Source: Zingiber officinale (Eukaryota > Streptophyta > Magnoliopsida > Zingiberales > Zingiberaceae). Taken from it: 64,000 bases of DNA. This document shows, one piece after another, positions 9,501-23,700 of the stretch (positions are counted from its first letter, which is position 1; every line of letters begins with the position of its first letter). The stretch covers positions 4,605,705 through 4,669,704 of the forward strand of contig NC_055987.1 of assembly GCF_018446385.1 (NCBI RefSeq). Reading direction: 5' to 3'. The notes under the pieces were generated by a model that saw nothing but the letters and a program-made list of their open reading frames with translations, was not told the origin of the DNA and did no database searches. A program made the position numbers and the translations under genes.

Positions 9501-12216
9501 GAGATAACCTTAGGTAATGAACAGTCTTGGAGGAGTGAACTCCAAGCAAGGTTGATCGGACCAACGGATCTCGGTAAATTTAGGTTTAGGTTTACCATTG
9601 TATTCTGCATTATTATTGCTGTTGGCTAATATAATATTGCAGGAAAGGTCTTAGTAGATCAGGCGATCAGACACTGAGCAGGCAAAGTCTAAACATGTCT
9701 AGAGGACCATGTTTAGCAGGCAAAGTCCAAAGACCTTGATTTGGTAGTTTCATCTAATCCTACTTGCGGTGCATATACGCTAATTATGCTTATAGTTTCT
9801 TTTGCTACTATTATCTTAAGGGCTATAATTTTATCCCCTTTTCTAACTACTACATCCCATCCTTTAACGAATTGTCTACAACAACACCTACTTCATGTTA
9901 TGCTTTACTCTTTCCTGTGTACCATAACTTAAAACTTGAGTTCAATTTTGTCTTCTCGCTTATCTATTTTGTCTCTTGTACACATAAAATACTAATTCTT
10001 CTTCTGATCATCGTATCTACTACCTCCATTGATTTATTAGTGAGGGTTCCTATGTTTCATATTCCAAATCTTAGATGATTAGTTTTCCTATCATATTTGT
10101 TCTTATCCAACCTATGGTGTGAGAACTCTTGCCTATTTAACACTACACCCGAGTTCTCATGGAGATGTAGTGGTTCTTGCCGATACGTTGCAGTCCGACC
10201 CTGCAACGCGAATTTTTGCATATTTAGTACTACACCCGAGTTCTAGAGATGTAGCGGTCTTTGCCGAGACGTTACAGTCGGATCTTGCAACGCATTCCTT
10301 CCGGGGAATAATCTAGCATTAGCACACTAGTTTAATGGATTCATTCATTGAATATTTGTCATAATTTTAACCTAACGTAACCCTCTTTCTTTATCCGGAC
10401 TTGGGACCGGTCATGATTGGTTCATCACGGGCGAAGTCCTCTAAAGCTGCACCCATGAAAAAAATAAAACAATATTTTTTTTTCCAATTACTTTGTTACT
10501 GATGATGAAACTGATGTACCATGCTTATGCATTCTTGTTTGTGACTTCTTTATATTGCCTTTATATATTTTTGTATATTGTCAATTTGACATTTTCTTGA
10601 GCATCAGCACTCTTTCCCTTTTACTATTTCAATTATTAAGATGCAAAATGATGCAGGTAACTCTTGGAAAGCGCCTAGTAGAGTGTTCTTTTGCTGACCG
10701 CATTTTTTTCACGAACTCTGGAACAGAAGCAAACGAAGCTGCTATAAAATTCTCTAGGAAGTTCCAGAGACATTCACATCCAGAGGAAAATTTTCCTGCT
10801 ACTGAGTTCATTGCTTTCAGCAATAGCTTCCATGGAAGGACACTGGGTGCTCTGGCGCTGACAAGTAAAGAGCAATACAGGCTACCCTTTGAACCTGTCA
10901 TGCCTGGGGTCACATTCGTAGAATATGGGAATATTAAAGAGGCTCTAAAAGCCATTCAATCTGGCAAAACTGCAGCAGTCTTTGTGGAACCAATTCAAGG
11001 TGAAGGTGGGATATTCAGTGCTACAAAGGACTTCCTACAACTACTTCGAACTGCATGTGATGATTCTGGAGCTCTCTTGGTATTTGATGAGGTAAGCCGC
11101 TTAGATCATGCGTCTATATATAAACACATATTAAGATGTCCACATACATCATTTCCTTTTAGAAGGAAAAAACAGTCACATACTGGCAATGCCTTGGGTT
11201 GCAAAACTTATTTGTTTGCTCTTTTGTTAGGGTCATCAATTATTTTGCTGAAGCCTTCAGCTTTCTCAGTAGATTTTACTTATCAATTGAACTCATTTAA
11301 TTTATCTAGTAATCTAAGTTTAAGGCTTTCACCGCTGTAATTGTGGGTGTTGTCCTCTAAATATCACTTGCCCGATTCGTCTGTCTTGAAAGATCATCAT
11401 CCTTCAATCAACCACTGAAATTGTTTTATATCTTGGTACACAAGCAATATTTCTGTCACAAAAGTAGTACAGAATAGAGAATGTTGCACTACTAGATAAC
11501 AATGTTTATTTAGTGAGACATATTTCTTCAAGATACAATTATTATCTATCTTATCTGACATAATTAGTTTGTGTAGTTGCTGATTATGTATTTGTTGGTA
11601 CTTATTCCTCTTGTCTACCTTTTGCCGCATTATTTTTCAACCGTTCAGTATCTTTTGTTTATGTGCGCAGGTCCAATGTGGGTTGGGCCGAACTGGTCAT
11701 CTCTGGGCCCATGAAGCTTTCGACGTGACACCTGATATAATGACCCTTGCGAAACCCCTCGCCGGAGGTCTGCCAATTGGTGTTGTCCTCACCACTGAAA
11801 GGGTCGCAGCGGCCATAAGCTCCGGAGACCATGGGAGCACTTTTGCCGGCAGTCCACTCGTCTGTCATGCTGCCCTTGCAGTATTGGATAAAATCCAGAA
11901 TCCCGATTTCTTGGCCAGTGTAAGCCGGAAAGGACTCTACCTTAAAGAATTACTACTCAAGAAGCTGGGAGAGAACCCTCATGTGAAAGAAGTACGTGGG
12001 TTTGGGCTTATTGTCGGAATTGAGCTGGATGTCCAAGCTTCACCACTGGTTGATGCTTGTCGAGACGCCGGCCTGTTGGTGCTGACTGCTGGAAAAGGGA
12101 ATGTGGTTAGGCTTGTCCCCCCATTGATCATATCGGAGCAGGAGTTGGAATACGCTGTCGAAGTTCTAAGCGCATGCTTGCCTTCTCTCGATGGTAATAG
12201 TAATACTTCTAGTTAA
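6534..12216 (+). CDS. ARGD: N-acetylornithine aminotransferase, plastid-targeted, 3 exons
   Basis: Exons are 6534-6965, 10657-11091 and 11671-12216. All junctions are GT-AG and phase 0, giving 470 residues. The enzyme is a PLP-dependent class III aminotransferase (EC 2.6.1.11) that interconverts N-acetylornithine and N-acetylglutamate semialdehyde in arginine synthesis in plastids. Residues 1 to about 70 are Ser/Lys/Arg-rich and fit a transit peptide. Conserved features are [10 protein letters not shown] (about residue 85), NSGTEAN at 164-170 (cofactor phosphate binding), [41 protein letters not shown] across the exon 2/3 junction, and [11 protein letters not shown] with Schiff-base lysine K317. 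Length agrees with Arabidopsis WIN1/AOAT. Intron 1 (3.7 kb) is swollen by a LINE. The first of two adjacent ATGs (6534, 6537) was taken as start. Confidence 0.93.
7686..7700. repeat. LINE target-site duplication, left copy
   Basis: CTCTAAAGCTGCACC, identical to 10439-10453, flanks the RTE element on its 3' side. Confidence 0.8.
7701..10438 (-). mobile_element. RTE-type LINE remnant in intron 1, antisense to the gene
   Basis: Read on the minus strand this is a non-LTR retrotransposon. Near the 5' end (10438 downward) is a leader; about 10080-9745 encodes an endonuclease domain ending in a SVYAPQVG motif near 9757-9783. About 9100-7730 encodes a reverse transcriptase, with the FADD active-site box at 8486-8497 and a GLYQGSA motif near 8585-8605. 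The coding frame is broken by many stops and indels. The element is bounded by a 15-bp direct repeat, CTCTAAAGCTGCACC, at 7686-7700 and 10439-10453, taken as the target-site duplication. It is split by an LTR fragment (9188 to about 9736), and the endonuclease/RT linker is missing. It is spliced out with the host intron. Confidence 0.85.
9188..9736 (+). mobile_element. LTR fragment inserted in the LINE
   Basis: The segment starts TGTTGGTGCAATC, the same kind of 5' terminus as the copia LTR at 43019 (TGTTGGTGCGAG), and shares its GGCAAAGTC- and CTAGG-rich style. It interrupts the endonuclease of the LINE. It contains an imperfect internal duplication around 9320-9440. No CA end or TSD could be fixed, so the right boundary is approximate. 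Confidence 0.5.
10439..10453. repeat. LINE target-site duplication, right copy
   Basis: CTCTAAAGCTGCACC, identical to 7686-7700, lies at the 5' end of the minus-strand RTE element. Confidence 0.8.
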
Positions 12217-13112
12217 ATCTATATATAGAGACAAGTACCTGCCAATAAGAGGGGTGGTGGGTGTTCTTCCCATTTGGTTGGCATTGTTTGTGTGGAATAA
12301 TCTTAATTTTAGATATTTTAGTTGATGTCTAAATTAATGATCAATCAGTTCAAATACATTCTGTATATGAATGAATAAACCGTTGAGAAGATTTGTGTTT
12401 TTTTTTTTTTTGATATTTTTATTATAAAAAAATGCATCTAACTTTCTTTTACCTCGTCGTTTTTCTTTATAAAATATCTATATCAAATAATATTGATTCA
12501 ATTTTTTTTTCCATACGCCAATAATGTCCTGTGAAATTTATATTTCTAAATGCGGAAAAAAATTTCAATTTTTTTTAAATTTCAAAATGTTTAAAATTTT
12601 CTAACACTTGTTAGAGTTAAATTATATATATATATGGTGCTAGTCTCGAAAAATTAGCACCAATATGATGTTGGCTAATATTGGTTTCAAATCAGTATTG
12701 GTGTTGATTTTTATTTGTGTTTAAAGATCAATATCGATACGGGTCCCGGTTTATATAAATTAATACCAATGTTGTTGTTAGTTTGGATAAACTAGCGGCG
12801 TTCACTTGACTACTAGGATTCATAAACAGACAAAAATCTACTGATTAGGGGTGAAAAGTCCTAATGAGTAACGGTACAGTCGAGAGTTGTCAGTCGACTA
12901 TATAAGGGATCGTCAATTTGAGCCGCCAGTTGGGCCGTCCAAAGGATCGTCAAGGGGCCGCCAAACTAGCATCATCTTGTATGTATGAGAGAGAACTTGT
13001 ATGTATGAAAGAGAAGAGAATTGTACGTAGATTTTTACATAGACGGCTTTATGAATGGGAGGCGCTGCCTCCCCGCATGAGAGGTGCATTACCAACGTGC
13101 GTCGTCCGTGTG

Positions 13113-13132
13113 TATATATATATATATATATA
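13113..13132. repeat. (TA)n microsatellite
   Basis: About ten uninterrupted TA units, likely length-polymorphic. Confidence 0.9.
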
Positions 13133-13336
13133 TGTCAAAATGTTTTAATCAATCTAACCGTTGACATAATAAAAAGATACAAAATTTTATAAAAACTGAG
13201 TTTGTGTGTTCTTATGAACATGAAAGTTAAAATAGGGTTTTATTTTAATTCTGATATGTTTTGATTAAAAATAAAATAAAATCATATATGTATTCATGAG
13301 TTCACATCTTATTTTAATTTTAATTATACAAATTTA

Positions 13337-13356
13337 ATATATATATATATATATAT
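13337..13356. repeat. (AT)n microsatellite
   Basis: About ten uninterrupted AT units within AT-rich intergenic DNA. Confidence 0.85.
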
Positions 13357-14766
13357 AAAATAAAATTGAATTTTACACTCCTCTCCTCCTGCTCCAAAAT
13401 CCAAATTACAAAATAAACAGAGGTAGCAAAAAATCATATTTAATTTTAATTGTAAAATATTTTAATCTATCTAATTATTAGATAAATTAAATATTTTAAA
13501 ATCAAAATCTATTTTTTTTAAAAAAAAAAAGTTTAGCCGACGAACTGAACTGTGAAGCCTGGATCATGATGGGAGAACTATGAAAATAAACATTTGAGGC
13601 CGATGCTGGATTTTGTTCACTTGCAACTGAGAAACCAGGAACGTTTACTAGGAACTCTAATCACCGTAATCTTGAGACGTAGCGATTGAAATAACGGCCG
13701 ATTACCGGTTTCCTTAGGACCCAAAAAATATCTTTGGTGATTGTGACGAGGAAACGAAATGGAAAATCTACTGTGCAAGCAGTGAGATATACCAACGGCC
13801 ACTAGCAAATCTTCACTACATGGCATGCGTTAGATCGCCATGATTGATCTACAATCGAAAGTTCAGACTTCGATAACAATGAGGAATAACTATTTGCTTA
13901 ATCAGTGAGAGGAACGAAGTAGGTCTATCGTGAAAGAAGAAACATAGCACGTGACGAGCAATCTTCACTAGTAATGTCGCACAAAAACGCAAAAATATTT
14001 TCCCACACTGGACAACCACTGTCGATCTAAATCAATCAAAACTTTCAACTTCGATGGAAAAGTGAAGAGGAAAAAAATCATACAAAAATTGAGCTTGAAA
14101 GTTTGAACGAAAACCCGGAAAAGTTGCATAATTTTTTTTGGATGATCTCAACTAAATAGAACATGACATCATGGCTCCTAGATCAGCTTATAATTCTCTT
14201 AATATAATTGATTAGCACCTGATTGATCAACCATTCACCAACTCAAGGCGAAGGGTATTATTTTTTTGTTTCCTAGCAAATGAACATAGCTCAGCTGATT
14301 AATGTCTGAGTACACAAGTCACCGCCATATACATTGTGTAAATGCTTTCGCATCTACAACTAAATCAAATGAAGAGTTTTAGTTTACTTATTTATCAATT
14401 TGAATAACCTGAAACTAAGAGCGACGCCCCTGGCCTTAAATGGCTGGGTCTCGTTACCTCGAGTCGAGGGTAGATGACGCGTAAGGCGTCAGCTAATCAC
14501 ACTGTTTTTCTGCTTTCCAGCTTATGCATAATGCAAACGTTTAATTGGTCTTGGATGGATATTGGTCGAACCTTAGCGCAAGGCTCGATAGCTAAACTTT
14601 GAACCCGATGATCGATGATCGGCACGAAAATACGATATGATCAACTGAAGAACAATGTAAAGAGTAGTTAGAATATAAAATAGGGCCTGTCTAAAACTAT
14701 TTCAAATATTGTTCTCCAGATTAAGTAAAACAACTCACCCTATAACAAAAAGGCAGGAAGAAAGCC

Positions 14767-17700
14767 TCACTTCTCCATTTCTTTTGGTATAATAGGCTTT
14801 CCTAAATAAACTAGTCGCATCTCTTCTCTCCATATCTGCAACAAAATTGTTTGACCATATTATTCAATGAAGCAAGGTGGGAAATTTAAGTTAAGAAATA
14901 TACCATGTCACGAAATTCAAGTCGGATATGAGGTACATTGGTTCTATGGATGTCATTGCAATCAGGTCCTCGCTTGTAATAATGTTTCCCAATCCAATGC
15001 GACTATAGCAGATTAATCAAAGGATTACAAATGGAATCACCCAACCATAAAACTATTTCACATTCGTATGGGTGCATTGAACATCAAAAGCTTACCTTAA
15101 GAGCATGTGAAAAACCCGACTGGCAAACTGAATTCCTGGCAATTTCACATAAATCACACGAACTAAGTTTCCACACCTGTGAAGGAGTACCTAATTAGGA
15201 GGCGTTAAGGGTTTATAGTTTTTTACTCCAGCACCGTGAAGAAATCATTTAGATAGATTACCGAGGCTGCAATACTGTACTCTTCCACCAGAGGTTCTTT
15301 TGTTAGATGAATTTGCAGAGGATCATCTGTTGAAAGAGAAACATTTAGACCTCTGCGAAAGAACATTGGAAACGGGTTCCGATGATAATCCAGAAATAGT
15401 GAGTTGTTGCTGAGAGGAGACATCGCCAAACCTATCTGGTAGCAAAGAAGCAAAACTCAGCACAAGTAATATGGTACAGAATGAGAGAAAATAGATCATA
15501 TCAATACTTCTAATTAAAAAAATGGAGCTGCCACGGCTTCAATTACCTGAGCAAGATAATACAAATACTGAAGGACAGGGGACTTTCTTAGTTTGATTCC
15601 ATGAGCTATATTATTAGCACAAAGAAATGTCGCAGCAAGGTGATCAATGTCACCAGCCTGTGGATAACAGACATCAGCTATCACATGATTAATAAAGAAA
15701 TGAATGTCAAGTCAGATTAAGTGATACCTCTCCTGAATGAGGGCGAAATTTGATTGTTGTCAGGCCCTTGGACTCACGGAGCTGGAATTAGAATGACAAT
15801 AAAAAATGCATTAAACCAAAGTTAAAAATGGCAGAATACAGACCTGAATAATAGACACAGCCAGAAATGGACTATCATCTGAGCATAAAAGAGTATGAGT
15901 ATAGAACAAGCACCTTGTTCAGAGTATACAAATTAGCATAGCAATAGTATGCATAATATGAGAATGCAGGGTTAAAAACATTTGTCCATTGTTCTGGAGT
16001 TGGCATATGCTTTGTTGGGCGTCTTTCTGGTTTGCTTTCATCATCCACCAAATCTAGACCAACAACCTGATAAACAAAGTATGGATGGTTCAGAAATGAG
16101 CAGAAGCTACCAGTAGATACATCCACAATTAATTGACAGAAGAAAAATGGAATATCAGAATCTGAAAGGGCTCCCAAGAGGTAGTCAACAAGTGTAGATC
16201 AGCAAATCTAGGCAAACAACAAAATTTGGATACCATTATCTAAGCTGGTTCAAGTGATGGATGGTAAATAAATATACTGCCTTACATAATAAGCTTGGTC
16301 TGAGCTGCACCAAAACAAATCAGGTTCAGTCAAGGTATCAACACTTGCATTCAAACCATGATTCTTACACTTTCAACAGATCTAGATGGCTAACACAATA
16401 TGGGTAGATTTAACTGGGTAGTTTACATCTCATACTAGTTAAGTTTATGGAGGACGAACTTCGTAACAAACTAAAAGTTGAATGATCCTAATGGTGAGGT
16501 TCTACTAAACATTATTCTCTTGAGTTTTTCTTCTCTTCCTTGTCCTCTCATCACTCCAGCACCGACTAACGGCTATGATTCTGCTCTGCAGCAACCTTTG
16601 TACTTGCAGGTAACAAGAACACGACAGTGAGTTTCAGTGTGTTGGTGAGTTTCTGTCAGTAAGAACTACAGTTATCCCTCTTATTCTATACACCAAGTTG
16701 TTCTAAAACCCCCTTCTTTCCCTAACTTGTGGCAACAAGTTCAAGTGTCAAGGGTGAACCATCTTTATAAGCTTTTCCAGGATTGCATATCTTCCTGGTG
16801 AGATCCTTATCTCCCACTGTAGGCTCACTTCTGCGATTATGATGAACTACCATTGTGGGCTGCGTGGTAGAGTGTTGGTAACAGGAGACAAAAGGAATTT
16901 GAGACAAAAGAATGTCTAATCAATTGGTAGTGTTGGAGGGTGCTTTTGGGAAATTGTGCAAACCACAGCTTCTTCATTGTTTAGGTCAGGAGGTACTACT
17001 GTCCATCTTTTAATTATAACAGCGCCAAGTTGTGTCTGAATGAGAGAATATCAAACCTAGGTTTGGCTTATCAACCCACCTACTGAAACTGAGTTTGAAA
17101 TTAAGCTAGTGTTAACGAGAGATTTTATTATCTTTACCATCATAGTCCTCCCCAATCCCCATTAAGCTGAATGCAAAGCCATAAAGATTGGTTTAGGCTG
17201 TTGAAATCGGAAAACAACAATCCGGGAGGTAAGCCTGTATTATCTTTTAATCTCTAACTCCTTTTGTTGCTTCTAAAACTTATTGACTTCCCACGCTTAT
17301 CCTCCTTTGTGGATATTTGTTGTCTATTACCGATAGTTGTAACAAAAATATAACAAAATTAATGCTTACTAGTTAATATAGCATATATTAAGTGCTTAAC
17401 TGTGTTACTGCTTCCTATGATAATGAAGTTTGAACATGTTAACATTCTCAGTTAAACTTTTGGAGGTAGCATGAAGCTATAATTGAGTTGAACCATAAGG
17501 CACATAACATGAACTGTTGTTATATACACCTATAGACGGCTCATTAGCAGATAAGTTAGTATTATTTTGGCAGCACATACAGAAATTGTATATTTTTGAA
17601 CAGTTAGTGCTACAACAATCATACTATGTTTAAGCATGCACAGTTTACCTCTCCATAGTATTGAAGAGTAAGGTAAAACCCATAGGTTCCACACTTGGAC

Positions 17701-20700
17701 ATATAAACAAGTGAAATACCTAGAAGGTGCCAATCATGCGCAAAGATAAATGAAAAATAATTATAAACATATGGTGATATAATTGTGATTATATTGCATG
17801 TAATAACCTACTTTGTCACTCTTTTATTACATAGTATTCTCAATCAACTTTTTCAATTTGATGCTCTCTCGTCGTTACCTCTACATCTTTTCGAGGTGCT
17901 GTGCTAGGATGAATCAGGGGATAATAAGATATATTTGTTATTTGATTTTGGAGATTCTCTTCCTAGGAATTATGAAGTTTGGCTTCTTGAATTCTATCTT
18001 GTTTTACTCGTATGTCTTAGTATTCTGTAGATATATTTAGTTATTGATCTTCTTATAGTGTTGACTAAGCATGCAACTGATGATTTTTTTTTTCTTCTTA
18101 TTGAATTAACTCATATTAGCTGTCTCAAGTTCCCTGCTAAGGAAAAGGGTGGACTTGAGGCATGACACTATAGGAATGTATGTATATCATAGAGTGACAC
18201 GTAGCAAAAATCAAATTGATAATATTTCCAATTACAATACTTTCTGACATAGTACAAGGGCAATGTCAAACTTAAAACACAGTCAAATGCAAAGTTAACA
18301 AGATGCATGCAACAAACAAGCAAATACCTGTTTCAAAAAAACATGCAACTGTGGGTGTGAATCAGGGTCTACTGTGACCTCAAAAAGGGGAAGGAAGATA
18401 TTGTCAAGAAGCGTTTGAAATGAGTTTACTATACCCATTTCCTTGTAAATATTGTATAACCTTGGAATCTGCAAAGGATAAAGTATAGTTGTCAAATATC
18501 CTTCAAGTAAAATCAATCACATTATATATGAATTTAAATATCATAATAATTTAAACATCACAAGCATAAGAACAAAAAACCAGGAAGACTGATCACATCA
18601 ATATGAATGTCACAGATCATTTAATGTTCTGAACAATAAGTATACCAATTACTAAGTAAAAAAATGGATCCCAAATGATATTTTAGAAGCAAGGGAAACT
18701 AGACCTTGCAAGTAATTAATAATGCAACAGCAGTGCTCAAAAATATAGATGAAATATATAAGAGATCAAAATCATAAGCATGAAAGTTGAAGTTAAATGT
18801 GGGAGCACAAATCAAGCCACATCTAAACTTATGATCATATTATATCATAAGCTACAAAACTGGATAATGTATTAAAAGAAAATGAGTTTATTTATATGAT
18901 CCTCAGATGCAATTTAAAGATCAGGGATGATCTAACATAAATAGAGAGAAGCAACTAAATAATTAAATGTAATTAATTTGTACAAGGCCAAGATAAGGTA
19001 AGCGTCAAATTATGTAGGAATTCAGAATCAGATTCACATATGGCATTATACCAGTTAATCACACAATGGTTAAAGGAAAACTGCAAACAAAAAGAGAAAA
19101 TAAATTCAATACCACCTGATTGATAGAAGGGTAAAATATCAGTTGAATAGATAACCAAAAAATTAAAGCTCCGGACACATTGCTGAAGAATATACCTGAA
19201 TCAACCAAACAACATTTTTACTGTATAGTTCATTATTAACTATCCAACTTGCAAGCTGGTCCCACTCGCTTTGCTTCCTTCCATATATGGATATTCTATA
19301 TTCCGCCATCTGATAAAACAATGTGGATAAATTATAGGAAACAATACAATATCAATTACCAATGAGAAACAATAGCTAATATAAGTTCTCCAAATAAATA
19401 TAATCCAGGCAAACCCTCGGATGTTATATTCTGAAATTTACTTAAGATTTAAATAGACGTAATTTAGGGATAATTAGAATTTATGGGAATTAAATTAGAG
19501 ATCTTACAATTGAACCAGATTAATTAAAAGTCAATCAAGAGATTTTACTGAGGTTATTTTGAGGTTAGATGGGATGTTCTAGAGTATTATCAGGTGTGAT
19601 TTGATTTAATTTCACTTTAGACTCAAACGGAGCTTGGACCAGAATTGAATTAAATGTATGGTTGAACCAGTCGTGAACCAGTTCAGTTGACCAAAGATCA
19701 AGTTTTGGGTGTTTTAACCACTCCTTTTTCTTATTCTGCTCACTTCTCGTGAAACACGACATTTCCGTATATCCTTTTGATTATTGCTAGCAGTGTAAAA
19801 CTTTTTTAGTTAACTATGCAAGTTGTTCCACGTTTTTTTAAAAGAAATAATTAAACAAAAAATTATTTGTTTTTCTTCTCGAAATGGATGTTTGACCCAA
19901 TTAATCAAAAAAAATTATTCGTTGTTCTACTCGAAATGGATGTTTGACCCAACAAGCACCAAAGAAAATTGGCTTGTGGCCATCGTGGGTGGTCATGTCA
20001 TGCCCACGATTGTGGCAACTCCCTTGAGGTTTAACATAGAATTACTCAAATCCTTACAGTCTAATGAATGTATGACTACAATAATGAAACCGCAAAATAA
20101 TGTATCTTACTTCACATACATTGAACTTCCTGTATATTTGCAAGAGTGCTTACATAATAATTCTATCAAATGAGAAATGGCAACTCCACTGTGCAAAATA
20201 TTATATTACCATGTATATTGCATCTTTTGTAAATCAGACTAGAAAATAAATGAAAACATGAAAGAGTGATGAAAGAAAAAGGAAATTACCTGGTATTTAC
20301 TGACGGCGAGATCAGAAAACACTTGCTTTGTAAGCTCAGCCATAAAACGACCTATAGAAGAATTAAGAATACAAGCTCAAGTCCCGCAAATATTGCATTG
20401 CTCTGAAAGTGAGATGCACCACATGCTACTTCATAAAATATCATATATAGTGAAACAATTTGTTTATATATACATAATTAAGGTACAAGGTGATGGTCTA
20501 ACAGGACAAGAAACAAAAAAACTATGCAAAAGAGAGGAAGAAACTTATTCCATGAAATACTACCAACATTAACAGAACAAAGCACACAAGCATGAGCAAA
20601 AGAACTGCACTATGGAACTATTCTATGAACTGTTAACTCATTCATACACAGCCACAGAAAAAGTATTGTACTTGCTTTATAAGAAATGGTTTGTCAGAAG

Positions 20701-23700
20701 ATTGTTACTTTCCTGCAATACATTTAATGTTTTCAGCAATTTCAAATGTCAATCAAAAGCCAGCGATGAAATGGAGATCAGATGGAGATAATAAAGAATC
20801 CCCACAACTAGGAATAACCACTGTGGAATAAAAAAGCATGCTGTAAAACAATGGAATGGAAATATATACAATAGGATGAAAACCATAATTCAAATTTTCT
20901 ACATTGGAATGTCAAAGGGATAGAATAAATACCTTGTATGAGATTATCTTGCTTCAGAAAAATTTCCCGTAGCCTACTCTGGCCACAAGGATTGTATTTA
21001 AGGTTGAACTTATCAAACCGATGAAAGGTGCTCTTGTCTGCATGGACATCTAAGAGATCAACATTAAGATCAGACCTGTCTCAAAAAGAAAAAATTCAAT
21101 AAATTTTCCTACAGAATAAATACAGGAAACCGAAGAACATTGTGGTTAGAGTACCCAGTCAAGTCCAAACTCTCAAAAACCTCTTTCAGTGTCATATAGG
21201 TCCCGTCTCTGAATATCACAACCTGCAACAAACCAAGGGATGAGGAATTTCATCCACTATAGTATGCAAAGTTTATGATTAAAAATAGTTCCCTTGTCTC
21301 AAAGTCAAGTCCCTGAATGCAAATGACAACCTACAAACCTCATCAGGTTCCTTTCTCAGCTTTGATTTAATGAATCTCAACAGATGTTTCTGGTTCATAC
21401 ATGCTGAGTGATGAACATGAGTGTCAACCTTCCTGACATTGTAAAAATCACGATGAGGAGCACTTTTCTGAGCAAGAAATTCTCTATCCGCGTTGAGCAT
21501 CAAATGAAGATTAAATTTCTGGAAAGAAGTCATTCCATTAAAATAGACAGCAAGAAAGTACATTTGATATTGGGCAATTAAAAAAACCTTTTCAGGTAGA
21601 TCTCAATAAGGCTGTGGTACCTGTTCAAGAAGATCTAGACGCTGATGGCATAATGTTCTGATATTTCCAACTGCAAGAACTCGGAGGATATAGTGCAAGT
21701 CCGTAAAAAAGGTTGTAGCGTCAGCAACTGGGAAAAGCCTTTCTTTTACTGAGTAAAAAATTTTAAGTAAATCATCAGCCCAAATGAAACTAAAAGCATT
21801 GGGTAGCAATAAATCTTAGAGTTGAGCTTCAGCGATAATTCTTACAATCTTTATTAGCATAAACATGAGCAACTCCGTCCACCATATGGAACACGTGCTG
21901 AGACAAAACAATATTATTATAAACAACATTTGCTGAAGAGAGATAGATATTCACTTAGAAAAAATGAGAAGCATATGTTGACAGACAGGCAAAACTTACA
22001 TCTGTCTTCTGTTCGAACACATAGGCAAAGGGGTTAAGGTTAGGCTTTGGTGTACTAGGGTCCGTTATGACTTCTTTCTCCCAAGGAGCAACTTCCTCTC
22101 TGAAGACATAACTCTCTCGCAGTGCAAGACATTTCTGGAGAATTATATAGACATCTTCTTCATCAGGAGATGATCTCTCTACAAACAGAAAAAACACAGA
22201 TTAGAAGATTCTGTGGGTGTTTTAGACAATGAAAAAATGTTTCATATTATAGAAAATTTTAATATATTTAAGCACCCCACAATGGGCAGATAATTTGAGT
22301 TCTAATCAACAGTACTTAAATCATTATTAGGTTCCACAACCATGATAATTTTTCAAATAGAAAGAGTCAAATTAATATAAATTAGAGTCATGAGGAATTC
22401 AATAATATTTTTTATGCCAGCAACGCAGACTATTTTTTTAAGAACATTGTGCTTCCACTATTGTGAAACAGAAATAGAAAGAACTAAAAAAGGTTGACAA
22501 TATATCACATCTAGAGGTGTAAAAAAGTGTAACATGGTTGATTAAGAAGAATAGACTGTTGAGAGCCTAAAACAAAAGAAAACATGCATAATATTTCACA
22601 ATCTAATGGAATATAGCATACCTGTTGGAGTAATTTTTAGTCTTACAAAAGTTTCTTGTTCAGGCTCTCTTCTAAGAATATCTGCTGCTACAGGGTCAGG
22701 TTGTACACCGTGCAGATTACCGGACACACTATGAGATCGAATCATGCTAGATGCAGTTATTGATTTTGGATCAGCATTTCCAACAATATGATTAGGCAAA
22801 GCTTGAAATAAGCCTTTGCTGTTATCGTCCTTCACACAAAAAATCAACACAATGAGAAGTCAGTCCATAGGTCTAGCATTATAATAAATCCAAAAAAAAA
22901 GGCAATAGCATACTGCTTGTGAAGCAATTGATTTTCTGGAATTACTTCTTATGCCTGCAATTGGCAATTGTAGGCAAGCACAAATGTATAAAGGACTAAA
23001 ACATGGACAAGAACATTACATTCATTTACTTGTGCTAAATTTGATTGTCCATAGTTACATATGCCTGCAATAAGTGATTGCAAGTAAATGCAACGACTGC
23101 AAAAGAAATGTGCCGTAAGGATGTCAGGTTACATGAAAATATAATATTTGACATTTTTAATTATTTTATAGAACTGATAACATTATGAATCTATGATAGA
23201 ATACTTATTTTAGAAAAATAAAGCATAAAATATTTTAATAATTTATATTAACAAGAAAAGGAAAATTTACAGAATTTTATTTCTTTTTATTATTATTTAT
23301 TTAATAGTGGAAAATATGAACTGATGTTGCAACTCTAAAACAAAATAAAATGATAAATTAATAATTGTTTCTAAATTCAACATTTTTTGGAAGAAAACAT
23401 GAAATCATGCTAATAACAATTTTTTAGAAATTCATTTCAGATGTACAATTAATTTTTATATTATATCTTTAGGATAGCCTATCTCTATTATATATTAGTG
23501 TAATGTTCATGTTAACTGAATGCAGGAAATGGCAGTTGTAAATTAGCTTCAAGTCATAGATGCATTTGAAACTTTTAAGGCCTAAATGCAAATGAACCTG
23601 TCACAGGTCATTTGCAAGCAACCTAATGCCTGCAAATAGATGACTTATCTGCAAACAGCTAACCAGTCCTTTAATGTTCCAAGAAACAATTTCAAAATTA

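Larger units (their letters stand above)
12217..14766. other. Intergenic region between two convergent genes
   Basis: The aminotransferase (+) and AMP deaminase (-) converge here. The region is AT-rich and holds two TA microsatellites. A 12.6-13.1 kb stretch looks repeat-derived (TATATAAGGG-type promoter-like bases near 12900), but I cannot assign it to a family. No conserved coding sequence is seen. Confidence 0.45.

Noticed and set aside
12640-13130. Possible LTR or MITE between the convergent genes
   Set aside because: Repeat-like composition and a TATATAAGGG-like stretch, but no termini, TSD or inverted repeats could be defined.
14400-14520. GC-rich patch with CTCGAGTCGAGG dyad
   Set aside because: Not a tRNA or known element; the dyad is short and probably coincidental.
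19823-20173. 116-codon plus-strand frame
   Set aside because: Lies within an AMP deaminase intron (19195/19310 to 20289 region), contains a small local duplication and no domain.
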